DNA from: Vibrio ulleungensis
GTDB lineage: Bacteria; Pseudomonadota; Gammaproteobacteria; Enterobacterales; Vibrionaceae
DNA: 64,000 nt
Assembly (NCBI RefSeq): GCF_016900875.1
Contig: NZ_JAFEUM010000009.1
Span: 62,001-126,000 of the forward strand
Direction: 5' to 3'
This document shows, in pieces, positions 1-7,049 of the stretch. The notes under the pieces were generated by a model, which made no database searches, was not told the origin of the DNA, and saw nothing but the letters and a program-made list of their open reading frames with translations. The position numbers and the translations under genes were made by a program. Positions within the stretch are counted from its first letter, which is position 1. Every line of letters starts with the position of its first letter.

Positions 1-397
1 CAGTGAACGATTTCATTTTTTCTAGTACGGCATTTACCGCTGGCATAACGTCTTTGCCATCAACCATAACAGGCGTATTGCTGCGATTACGGAGCGCTGT
101 GTGCAGTACAGCACGACCTTCGGTTTGGTTAATTTTATCACCAGAGAACATCGCTTTGATTGCGGTGTCTAGCTCGGTTTCTTTCGCCAGATTAAACAGC
201 AAATCCATTGTCTCTTGAGTGACAAAGTTTTTTGAGTAATCGACTAACATATCTTGTCCAAAACGCGTTGAGAATTGCTCAAAACGGTTTGTGTCTGATG
301 CGAACAGGTCTTTGAGCTCAACATCTTGAGCTGCTTCAAAATGCGCAGTTAGCGCTTTCCACGCGTTGGTCTGCGTTGGGTTGATGTTTTTCAACAT
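1..397 (-). CDS. pgi: Glucose-6-phosphate isomerase, N-terminal part (cut by window edge)
   Basis: This is the first 132 codons of a gene read leftwards out of the window. The product begins MLKNINPTQTNAWKALTAHF and continues with LFNLAKETELD and the conserved block NQTEGRAVLHTALRNR, which is characteristic of bacterial glucose-6-phosphate isomerase. The enzyme interconverts glucose 6-phosphate and fructose 6-phosphate in the cytoplasm, in glycolysis and gluconeogenesis. The ATG at 397 has an AGGA ribosome-binding site about seven bases upstream. The remaining three quarters, including the active-site glutamate and histidine, lie outside the window, so intactness cannot be judged. Confidence 0.95.
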   Translation of the reverse strand, partial: MLKNINPTQTNAWKALTAHFEAAQDVELKDLFASDTNRFEQFSTRFGQDMLVDYSKNFVTQETMDLLFNLAKETELDTAIKAMFSGDKINQTEGRAVLHTALRNRSNTPVMVDGKDVMPAVNAVLEKMKSFT

Positions 398-423
398 ATC
401 AATTTCCTATTTTTTAGGTTTTG

Positions 424-460
424 CACAACTAAAAGTAGTTCAAATTCTACTTTTGTTGTT
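424..460 (-). promoter_or_regulatory. Stem-loop in the pgi 5' leader
   Basis: An imperfect inverted repeat (arms 425-438 and 447-459, with eight uninterrupted central pairs) lies about 30 bases upstream of the pgi start. It would fold in the pgi leader RNA. The leftward side has no T-run, so it does not look like a terminator. A role in message stability is possible but is only inference. Confidence 0.35.
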
Positions 461-636
461 TCCCCCGAAGTAAAAAATGAGTTTTTATAGCTGGTTATTC
501 TTATACTTTATAACTGGGAATTATGCCGTAATTTTACTACACACATTTTGAGTCCCGTCACGTAAAAAGGCGTTTTTTGCCTATCTTCTCGCTCGATGTG
601 TCTAAAATGTAAAAAAACAACATTGGAACTCGACTT

Positions 637-1056
637 ATGTGGTACCAGACCACCCTAAAACTTGCACCAAGAAAGCGTGGATTTCATTTGATCACTGATG
701 AGATAGAACAGGCAACACCTGAAATTCGACAGCTTAATATTGGGCTATTACACCTGTTTATCCAACATAGTTCTGCCAGCCTAACTATTAATGAAAATGC
801 CGACCCGACGGTTCGGATAGATTTTGAGTCGCACTTTAATCGATTTGTTCCAGAAGACGCACCTTACTATCGCCACACCTATGAAGGCTCGGATGATATG
901 CCTGCTCACATCAAAGCATCCACATTAGGGTGTTCTATAAGTATACCCATCACAAATGGCCGATTGGCACTAGGGACTTGGCAGGGAGTGTATTTAGGCG
1001 AACATAGAGATCATGCTGGATCGCGAACGATCGTCGCGACATTACAGGGGGAGTAA
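637..1056 (+). CDS. yjbQ: YjbQ-family (UPF0047) protein
   Basis: The 139-residue product has the whole UPF0047/YjbQ signature: HLFIQHSSASLTINENAD near residues 47-64, then DDMPAHIKASTLG near 85-97, and near the C-terminus GTWQGVYLGEHRDHAGSR. The length is normal for the family. Members are small cytoplasmic trimeric proteins; weak thiamine-phosphate synthase activity has been reported for some, but the physiological role is unsettled. The conserved histidines and acidic residues suggest a metal or phosphate site. The gene is a single unit convergent with alr, and a hairpin overlaps its stop codon. Confidence 0.9.
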   Translation: MWYQTTLKLAPRKRGFHLITDEIEQATPEIRQLNIGLLHLFIQHSSASLTINENADPTVRIDFESHFNRFVPEDAPYYRHTYEGSDDMPAHIKASTLGCSISIPITNGRLALGTWQGVYLGEHRDHAGSRTIVATLQGE

Positions 1057-1082
1057 ATCGTCACAGATAACAGTGACGATTT
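1055..1082. terminator. Hairpin between convergent yjbQ and alr
   Basis: A perfect 10-bp stem (1055-1064 with 1073-1082) and 8-base loop overlaps the yjbQ stop codon and lies just past the end of alr. T-tracts are weak on both sides, so it is a possible bidirectional terminator rather than a clear one. Confidence 0.5.
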
Positions 1083-1084
1083 GG

Positions 1085-2158
1085 TTAAACGTACTCCATT
1101 TCGACTCGTGACGTTAGTTTAGTCACTAGTTCATAGGCGATAGTACCAATGTGCGAGGCAACTTCCTCGGCTGGCAACGACTCTCCCCATAAAATGGATT
1201 GGTCGCCTACTTTATCGGTTGAGTCTGGCCCAAGATCAACCGTTAGCATATCCATTGAGACACGCCCAGCGAGTGGCACCTTTCGTCCATTGACTATGAC
1301 TGGCGTACCATTGGGCGCTGTACGAGGATAACCATCGCCATAGCCAATCGCAATAACACCTACTTTGGTGTCTCTGCTGCTGGTCCAAATCCCACCATAG
1401 CCGACACTTTCACCCGCTTTGACATCACGTACAGCAATTAGATGCGATTTTAGGGTCATCACCGGCCGAAAGCCAAGCTCTGCTGCATACTCGTGCGCAA
1501 AAGGCGAAATTCCGTACATGATGATACCCGCGCGCACCCAATCGTATCGAGACGTCGGCCACTTTAGAAGGCCCGCCGATGCTGCGAGTGAGCGTTCACC
1601 ATGGGCGTTGTCCGTCAACGCATTAAATCGAGATATTTGTAGCTCTGTAACTGGATTATCGAGTTCGTCCGCACAGCCAAAATGGCTCATATAGCGAAGT
1701 GGCTGAGCGACATTAGAACAGCGGTGCAGACGCTCTACGAAGTCATCAAACTGAGTTTCACTCACTCCAAGACGATGCATACCTGTATCGACTTTTAACC
1801 ACACAATCACAGGCACATCGAGAGCAGCCTCTTCCAGTGCTAGCATTTGCTCTTCACAGTGCACTACAGTTTGAATGTTGTTGGTGACTAAAATAGGCAG
1901 ATCGGACGCAGAGTAAAAGCCTTCCAACAGCAATATCGGTTTCACGACACCACCCGCGCGCAGTTGCAGCGCTTCTTCAATTCGAGCCACACCAAAAGCA
2001 TCTGCGTGAGTGGCGTGCTTGGCGACTTCCAACAACCCATGTCCATAGCCATTGGCTTTCACAACCGCCAACACTTTGCTTTCCGGTGCTGCGTGCTTTA
2101 TCTGAGTAAGATTGTGCTCCAGAGCCTCAACATTGATCTCCGCAATGGCGGCTTTCAT
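1085..2158 (-). CDS. alr: Alanine racemase
   Basis: A PLP-dependent fold-type III racemase that converts L-alanine to D-alanine for peptidoglycan. The PLP-lysine motif AVVKANGYGHG lies at the N-terminus, with the lysine at residue 34 from the chosen start, the position it has in E. coli Alr. The C-terminal domain carries GRVSMDMLTVDLG, which holds the start of the catalytic tyrosine region. I chose the ATG at 2158 over the ATG at 2167 because the AGGA Shine-Dalgarno (2167-2170) overlaps the upstream ATG but sits eight bases from this one. The gene follows dnaB by 14 bases and is probably co-transcribed with it. The length of 357 residues is typical. Confidence 0.96.
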   Translation of the reverse strand: MKAAIAEINVEALEHNLTQIKHAAPESKVLAVVKANGYGHGLLEVAKHATHADAFGVARIEEALQLRAGGVVKPILLLEGFYSASDLPILVTNNIQTVVHCEEQMLALEEAALDVPVIVWLKVDTGMHRLGVSETQFDDFVERLHRCSNVAQPLRYMSHFGCADELDNPVTELQISRFNALTDNAHGERSLAASAGLLKWPTSRYDWVRAGIIMYGISPFAHEYAAELGFRPVMTLKSHLIAVRDVKAGESVGYGGIWTSSRDTKVGVIAIGYGDGYPRTAPNGTPVIVNGRKVPLAGRVSMDMLTVDLGPDSTDKVGDQSILWGESLPAEEVASHIGTIAYELVTKLTSRVEMEYV

Positions 2159-2172
2159 ATACGCCATCCTGA

Positions 2173-3567
2173 TTAATCCTCGTCGAACGCAGGGCCAGCG
2201 TAATCATCAAATCGAGAATACTGGCCATTAAACACCAATCGAACCGAACCAATAGGACCATTACGTTGTTTACCCAATACGATTTCTGCCGTGCCTTTCA
2301 TGGGGCTGTCAGGGTTATAGACTTCATCTCGGTAAATAAACATGATCAAATCGGCATCCTGCTCGATAGAGCCCGATTCACGCAAATCCGAGTTTACCGG
2401 GCGCTTATCGGCTCGCTGCTCAAGCGAGCGGTTTAGCTGTGACAGAGCGACTACAGGGACATTTAGCTCTTTGGCCAATGCTTTGAGAGAGCGAGAAATC
2501 TCCGCGATTTCTAACGTTCGGTTTTCGGTTAACGACGGGACACGCATTAACTGCAGGTAATCGACCATGATCATCGACAATCCGCCATGTTCTCTCGCAA
2601 TTCGACGTGCACGCGAACGTACTTCGGTTGGTGTTAAGCCCGAACTGTCATCGATGTACATGTTTTTCTTCTCCATGAGTAATCCCATAGAGGCCGAAAT
2701 TTTGGCCCAGTCTTCATCTTCTAGCTGGCCGGTTCTGATTTTGGTTTGGTCAACGCGTGATAGCGATGCCAACATACGCATCATGATCTGATCTGAGGGC
2801 ATCTCCAGAGAAAAAATGAGGACGGGCTTGTCTGATGCCATGGCGGCGTTTTCACACAGGTTCATGGCGAACGTGGTTTTACCCATAGAAGGACGCGCAG
2901 CTACTATGATGAGATCAGACCCTTGAAGACCTGCGGTCATTTTATTTAGGTCGGTAAAGCCAGTGGTCACACCCGTCACACCGTCTTGCGGCGTTTTAAA
3001 CAAGATCTCGATGCGTTCCAGTGTTTTCTCCAAAATGGAGTCGACGTTTTGAGGACCTTCATTTTCTGAGGTGCGCGCTTCAGCAATCGCAAAAACTTTA
3101 CTTTCAGCCAAATCTAGCAGATCTTCGGAGCTACGGCCTTGTGGATCGTAACCGGCATCAGCAATTTCGTTGGCAACACCAATAAGGCTTCTGACTAACG
3201 CACGCTCTGCGACAATGTCGGCATAGGCATTGATGTTTGCCGCACTAGGTGTGTTTTTAGCGAGATCGGTTAAGTAGGCAAATCCCCCCACTTCTTCCAA
3301 TTGCTCACGCTTTTCCAAATACTCGGATAGGGTGATCAGATCGAGCGGCTGACTTTCTTCAAGCAGTGCTTTCACACCCTCAAAAATTACGCGATGTGGG
3401 CGGCTATAAAAATCTTGTGCAATCACTTTTTCAGCAACGCTATCCCAGCGCTCGTTGTCCAATAACAATCCGCCAATGACAGATTGCTCGGCTTCAATAG
3501 AGTGTGGAGGTGCTTTGATTGCGTCGACTTGAGAGTCTTGAATTTGGTTGCTACGTTGTTCAGCCAT
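2173..3567 (-). CDS. dnaB: Replicative DNA helicase DnaB
   Basis: The hexameric 5'-3' helicase of the replication fork. The N-terminal domain (IEAEQSVIGGLLLDNERWD, about residues 24-42) is followed by a linker and a RecA-type motor. The motor has Walker A ARPSMGKTTFAMN near residue 226, Walker B SMIMVDYLQLM, and the DNA-loop/arginine-finger region LRESGSIEQDADLI. I chose the ATG at 3567; an in-frame GTG 63 bases upstream would add an unlike, poorly conserved extension. At 464 residues it is close to the usual 470. No intein is present. The dnaB-alr pairing is shared with E. coli. Confidence 0.97.
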   Translation of the reverse strand: MAEQRSNQIQDSQVDAIKAPPHSIEAEQSVIGGLLLDNERWDSVAEKVIAQDFYSRPHRVIFEGVKALLEESQPLDLITLSEYLEKREQLEEVGGFAYLTDLAKNTPSAANINAYADIVAERALVRSLIGVANEIADAGYDPQGRSSEDLLDLAESKVFAIAEARTSENEGPQNVDSILEKTLERIEILFKTPQDGVTGVTTGFTDLNKMTAGLQGSDLIIVAARPSMGKTTFAMNLCENAAMASDKPVLIFSLEMPSDQIMMRMLASLSRVDQTKIRTGQLEDEDWAKISASMGLLMEKKNMYIDDSSGLTPTEVRSRARRIAREHGGLSMIMVDYLQLMRVPSLTENRTLEIAEISRSLKALAKELNVPVVALSQLNRSLEQRADKRPVNSDLRESGSIEQDADLIMFIYRDEVYNPDSPMKGTAEIVLGKQRNGPIGSVRLVFNGQYSRFDDYAGPAFDED

Positions 3568-3742
3568 GATATTTAGGAATGCCCCTTGTCTAGACCCACC
3601 ATTATACGTTTGCTCTTTAACACGTGTCACCCATTTGCTAAAATCTTTGTTGAGTTAGTTGGTCAAAAATTAACATGATGCTGACTCTTAAGGTTGATGA
3701 GCGATTACAATTCGCTGCAGTTTTCTACTCTATGAGGTGTCT

Positions 3743-4513
3743 GTGTCCAATAAATGGCTTATTTGCATAGGCTTGTGTAGCAGCACAATGTTATATGCGG
3801 ACGAGCAGCTTGATATGGATATTGATGCTCCCCCTCCAGAAATCAGTCCATTTACTACTGAGGTCGAGTTTGGCTATCAGGCGCACTCTGGCAACTCCGA
3901 TTCGCAATCGCTCAATGCTCGACTTAGCAGTGAGTATTTAACCGGTCGTTATCGTTTCAAAGGGGAGTGGACATATTATCAGCTCTATAAAGACGACAAA
4001 GAAGACAAACGCCAATCTAGCTATGACTTGCAAGCGGACTACAAGTTAAGTCAACGAACCTATTTCTATACCAGTTTTACCGGCTATGACTCGCGCTATA
4101 GCGCTTACTATAAAGACTATACGCTCTCTAGCGGTATCGGTTATCAGCTCACCAATACTGATAAATTTGGTCTTGAAGTCGAAGCGGGTCCTGGTTTTCG
4201 TTCTCAAGATCCTAACTTAGAAGAAATTGGCGATGATGACCTCGTCTTTCCAGAAACGGTTAACGAACCCATTTTTCGTGGCAATGCGTCAGTTCGATGG
4301 CAGGTAGTTAAATCACTTTCTTTGGATGGGAATGTCACCTTGGTGGCCGGTGAAAGTAACACCCGGATGGACACCCAATTTGGTCTAACAAACACCATTA
4401 CTGATGACATCGCGTTAAAGCTGGTACACACTCGCCAAAAGCACAGCCGCGTCCCTGAAGGATTAGAAGACACCGATTCTGTCTTCTCTGCGAACTTATT
4501 GTTTATTTTCTAA
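3743..4513 (+). CDS. DUF481-family outer-membrane protein (YdiY-like)
   Basis: An N-terminal signal peptide (MSNKWLICIGLCSSTMLYA, cut near residue 19) is followed by about 235 residues of alternating aromatic/polar beta strands. Motifs such as EVEFGYQAHSGNSDSQSLNARL, shown here in part, and the final VFSANLLFIF (C-terminal Phe) fit the DUF481 beta-barrel family, whose E. coli member YdiY is called salt-induced. Transport or structural function is unknown. A GTG at 3743 is chosen because GAGG (3734-3737) lies five bases before it; a GTG at 3737 is also possible. A 167-bp repeat starts at the base after the stop codon. Confidence 0.8.
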   Translation: MSNKWLICIGLCSSTMLYADEQLDMDIDAPPPEISPFTTEVEFGYQAHSGNSDSQSLNARLSSEYLTGRYRFKGEWTYYQLYKDDKEDKRQSSYDLQADYKLSQRTYFYTSFTGYDSRYSAYYKDYTLSSGIGYQLTNTDKFGLEVEAGPGFRSQDPNLEEIGDDDLVFPETVNEPIFRGNASVRWQVVKSLSLDGNVTLVAGESNTRMDTQFGLTNTITDDIALKLVHTRQKHSRVPEGLEDTDSVFSANLLFIF

Positions 4514-4680
4514 TAATACCAACCAAAGCAATTTCCTGACCATTCTTGATCGTTAATATCACTGATAAGGTCGTTAAAGATTTTGCAGGCATAGCAACTA
4601 CCTACGGAAATCTTTGCCTTGTTTTCAGCAATTTTTCCGTCGCAATTTTCTGACCAGTTAATAACTTCGATTAGTATAAG
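4514..4680. repeat. 167-bp interspersed hairpin repeat, copy 1
   Basis: The ends are imperfect inverted repeats: TAATACCAACCAAAG on the left, and CTTATACTAATCGAAG read inward from the right. The two halves are also partly complementary inside, so the unit could fold into one long hairpin. A second copy of identical length lies at 6045-6211; aligned by hand the two are roughly 89% identical. It has no coding capacity. Such palindromic units are common between vibrio genes, but I cannot assign a family name from sequence alone. This copy begins directly after the DUF481 stop codon. Confidence 0.85.
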
Positions 4681-4681
4681 C

Positions 4682-4713
4682 AAAAAAAAACACCCGCCGA
4701 AGCGAGTGTTTTT
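4682..4713 (-). terminator. Terminator of the rpsF-rpsR-rplI operon
   Basis: Read leftwards, a stem of about eight pairs with a TTCG tetraloop (4691-4708, including G-U pairs) is followed by nine T residues. This is a classical intrinsic terminator just past rplI. Confidence 0.88.
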
Positions 4714-4735
4714 AAATGCTTTATCGAGTAACGAA

Positions 4736-5188
4736 TTACTCAGCAGGAACTACGTTTAGGTTCACTGCAGCAAAAACTTCTGAATGAAGTTGGATGCTGA
4801 TTTCGAATTCACCAGTGTTACGTAGAGCGCCTTCTGGAAGACGAACTTCGCTTTTCGCAACTTCAACGCCAGCTGCAGTAATTGCATCAGCGATGTCACG
4901 AGTACCGATAGAACCGAATAGTTTACCTTCGTCACCGGCTTTAGATTCGATAACAACAGCTTCTAGAGCGTTAACTTTCTCAGCACGAGCTTGAGCAGCA
5001 GTCAGTTGCTCAGCAACTTTAGCTTCTAGTTCAGCACGACGAGCTTCGAACATTTCAACGTTGCCTTTAGTCGCCATAACAGCTTTACCCTGAGGGATAA
5101 GGAAGTTACGAGCGTAGCCAGATTTAACGTTTACAGTATCGCCAAGACCACCTAGGTTACCGATTTTATCAAGTAGAATAACTTGCAT
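4736..5188 (-). CDS. rplI: 50S ribosomal protein bL9
   Basis: The N-terminus MQVILLDKIGNLGGLGDTVN, followed by VKSGYARNFLIPQGKAV, is the RNA-binding L9 domain that contacts 23S rRNA near the L1 stalk. A long central helix (about residues 45-80) leads to a C-terminal domain with GKLFGSIGTRDIADAI. The length of 150 residues matches the family. It is the last gene of the leftward rpsF operon, 30 bases after rpsR, with a terminator downstream. L9 helps maintain reading frame and polysome spacing. Confidence 0.98.
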   Translation of the reverse strand: MQVILLDKIGNLGGLGDTVNVKSGYARNFLIPQGKAVMATKGNVEMFEARRAELEAKVAEQLTAAQARAEKVNALEAVVIESKAGDEGKLFGSIGTRDIADAITAAGVEVAKSEVRLPEGALRNTGEFEISIQLHSEVFAAVNLNVVPAE

Positions 5189-5218
5189 TGTTTAATCCTC
5201 TTTAAATAAACCGACCGA

Positions 5219-5446
5219 TTACTGATGCTTGTCAGTGTACGGTAGTAGTGCTAGGTAGCGAGAACGCTTGATAGCGCGCGCTAGTTGACGTTGGTATTTT
5301 GCACTTGTGCCAGTGATACGGCTAGGTACAATTTTTCCAGCTTCAGTGATGTAGTTTTTAAGAGTTGCTACGTCTTTGTAATCAATCTCTTGTACGCCTT
5401 CTGCAGTAAAACGGCAGAATTTGCGACGACGGAAGAAACGAGCCAT
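5219..5446 (-). CDS. rpsR: 30S ribosomal protein bS18
   Basis: A 75-residue basic protein with the S18 pattern FFRRRKFCRF at the N-terminus, DYKDVATLKNYITEAGKIVPSR in the middle (shown in part) and YLALLPYTDKH at the end. S18 binds 16S rRNA with S6 on the 30S platform. A good AGGAG Shine-Dalgarno precedes the ATG. Only 35 bases separate it from rpsF; in E. coli priB fills this position, and it is absent here. Confidence 0.98.
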   Translation of the reverse strand: MARFFRRRKFCRFTAEGVQEIDYKDVATLKNYITEAGKIVPSRITGTSAKYQRQLARAIKRSRYLALLPYTDKHQ

Positions 5447-5481
5447 GGGCTATCTCCTGATCTAATTGTTAGGACTAATGA

Positions 5482-5877
5482 TTATTCAGCATCTGCAGCA
5501 GGAGCTGCTTCTGAACGATCTTGACGGTCTTGACGCGGAGCACGCTCTTGACGCTCTTCTTTCTGCTTAAGCATGATAGAAGGCTCAGTGATAGCTGCTT
5601 TAGTGCGCATGATCATGTTACGTAGAACTGCATCGTTGTAACGGAAAGCAGTCTCTAGCTCATCAATTGAAGCTTGCTCAGCTTCTACGTTTAGTAGAAC
5701 GTAGTGTGCTTTGTGCAGCTTGTTGATTGGGTAAGCCAGTTGACGACGGCCCCAATCTTCTAGACGGTGGATAGTACCGCCAGCTTCAGTGATAGTGTTA
5801 GTGTAACGCTCGATCATGCCAGCAACTTGCTCGCTTTGATCAGGGTGCACCATGAATACGATTTCGTAATGACGCAT
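5482..5877 (-). CDS. rpsF: 30S ribosomal protein bS6
   Basis: The 131-residue product starts MRHYEIVFMVHPDQSEQV and contains GGRRQ-like EDWGRRQLAYPINKLHKAHY, the core of S6. The C-terminal tail (about residues 100-131) is rich in Lys, Arg, Glu and Gln and ends AAPAADAE. In E. coli the tail receives added glutamates from RimK; the Ala/Asp/Glu ending here leaves that open. S6 pairs with S18 on the 30S platform. It is the first gene of the operon, with an AAGGAG ribosome-binding site, and a hairpin in its leader may be an S6:S18 feedback site. Confidence 0.97.
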   Translation of the reverse strand: MRHYEIVFMVHPDQSEQVAGMIERYTNTITEAGGTIHRLEDWGRRQLAYPINKLHKAHYVLLNVEAEQASIDELETAFRYNDAVLRNMIMRTKAAITEPSIMLKQKEERQERAPRQDRQDRSEAAPAADAE

Positions 5878-5899
5878 GTTTGCTCCTTACGGATTAGTA

Positions 5900-5932
5900 G
5901 CTTCCAGATAGGCTCAGTCGTCCTGAGGAAGC
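5900..5932 (-). promoter_or_regulatory. Hairpin in the rpsF leader, possible S6:S18 autoregulatory site
   Basis: In the rpsF leader an outer GCTTC/GAAGC stem encloses an inner CTCAG/CTGAG stem with a five-base loop. An asymmetric internal bulge lies on the 3' side, 23 bases before the start codon. S6:S18 feedback motifs in rpsF leaders also have a bulged hairpin near the ribosome-binding site. I could not match the conserved CCG of that motif, so this is a candidate only. Confidence 0.4.
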
Positions 5933-6044
5933 AAGGAACTTAATGAATTGACTGAGTTTTAAGGACGGCAAATAGTACAGAAAGCGTGCGCTAAGATCAA
6001 GGAGAGAATAGGTTTAATCGAAGGTTATTTTTATCTCAGTGGTT

Positions 6045-6211
6045 TAATACCAACCAAAGCAATTACCTGATCATTCTTGCTCGTTAAAATCACTGATAAC
6101 GGCGTTAAAGATTTTGTTGGTAGAACAACTACCTACGGCAATCTTTGCCTTGTTCTCAGCGATTTTTCCATCGCAATTTTCTGATCAGTTAATTACTTCG
6201 ATTGGTATAAG
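6045..6211. repeat. 167-bp interspersed hairpin repeat, copy 2
   Basis: This has the same length and ends as copy 1 (4514-4680): it begins TAATACCAACCAAAGCAATT and ends GATTGGTATAAG. Most differences from copy 1 are single substitutions scattered along the unit, with one denser patch near the centre where the hairpin loop would be. It lies between the rpsF promoter region and the rlmB terminator. With the flanking terminator and leader hairpin it fills most of the 425-base gap between rpsF and rlmB. Confidence 0.85.
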
Positions 6212-6246
6212 CAACGCTTGTTATTTTTATATCACTGATAGTAAAA

Positions 6247-6279
6247 ACAAAAATGGCGCACTCACTAAATGAATACGCC
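6247..6279 (-). terminator. Terminator after rlmB
   Basis: Read leftwards, a 10-bp stem with two G-U pairs (6255-6279, five-base loop) is followed by an AT5 tract. It sits 24 bases past the rlmB stop. Confidence 0.7.
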
Positions 6280-6302
6280 ACCTTTTACACTTCAATAGAC
6301 CA

Positions 6303-7040
6303 CTAGCTTAGACGTTGACGTACCGCTTCAAACAAACAGACACCAGACGCTACCGACACGTTCAGGCTCGACACAGACCCGGCCATTGGAATCTTGATTA
6401 AATCGTCACAGGTTTCACGCGTTAAACGACGCATGCCATCACCTTCTGCTCCCATCACAATGGCTAACGGCCCGGTGAGTTTTGCTTGGTAAATATCATG
6501 AGTGGCTTCACCCGCAGTGCCGACAAACCATACACCTTGCTCTTGCAACGCACGCATGGTTCTCGCAAGGTTAGTCACTCGCACTAAAGGGACGGTCTCA
6601 GCAGCGCCACACGCGACTTTACTTACTGTCGGAGTCATTGGTGCAGATTTATCTTTAGGGACAATCACAGCCGCGACTCCGGCCGCATCAGCGTTACGCA
6701 GACATGCACCTAGGTTATGAGGGTCGGTGACACCATCAAGTACAAGCAGCAATGGAGACTCTTGACCAGCAAGCAAGTCATCAAGGTCATTCTCATTCAA
6801 CGCTTTAACAGGGGTGACACGAGCAATCACACCTTGATGGTTGGCTCCTTTCGCTTTGTCATCAAGAGCTTTTCGGCCCATCTGCTGTATTGACACACCG
6901 ATGGCTTGTAATTCGTTTATCAATGGCAGCAGACGGTCATCTTGTCGACCTTTGAGCACGTAGGCTTCTTTAAAGCGTAACGGATCACGTTCAAGTACTG
7001 CTTTGACTGCGTGAATGCCATATATAAATTCGTTGCTCAT
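6303..7040 (-). CDS. rlmB: 23S rRNA 2'-O-methyltransferase RlmB (Gm2251)
   Basis: A 245-residue SpoU/TrmH-family enzyme. The N-terminal substrate-binding domain begins EFIYGIHAVKAVLERDP. The SPOUT catalytic domain has LVLDGVTDPHNLGACLRNADAAG (in part), with motif 1 Asn/Arg, then IVMGAEGDGM (motif 2) and IPMAGSVSSLNVSVASGV (motif 3), which form the trefoil-knot SAM site. It methylates G2251 in the P-loop of 23S rRNA. It lies nine bases after rnr in the same direction, the rnr-rlmB order known from E. coli. Confidence 0.96.
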   Translation of the reverse strand: MSNEFIYGIHAVKAVLERDPLRFKEAYVLKGRQDDRLLPLINELQAIGVSIQQMGRKALDDKAKGANHQGVIARVTPVKALNENDLDDLLAGQESPLLLVLDGVTDPHNLGACLRNADAAGVAAVIVPKDKSAPMTPTVSKVACGAAETVPLVRVTNLARTMRALQEQGVWFVGTAGEATHDIYQAKLTGPLAIVMGAEGDGMRRLTRETCDDLIKIPMAGSVSSLNVSVASGVCLFEAVRQRLS

Positions 7041-7049
7041 GTTACCTGC

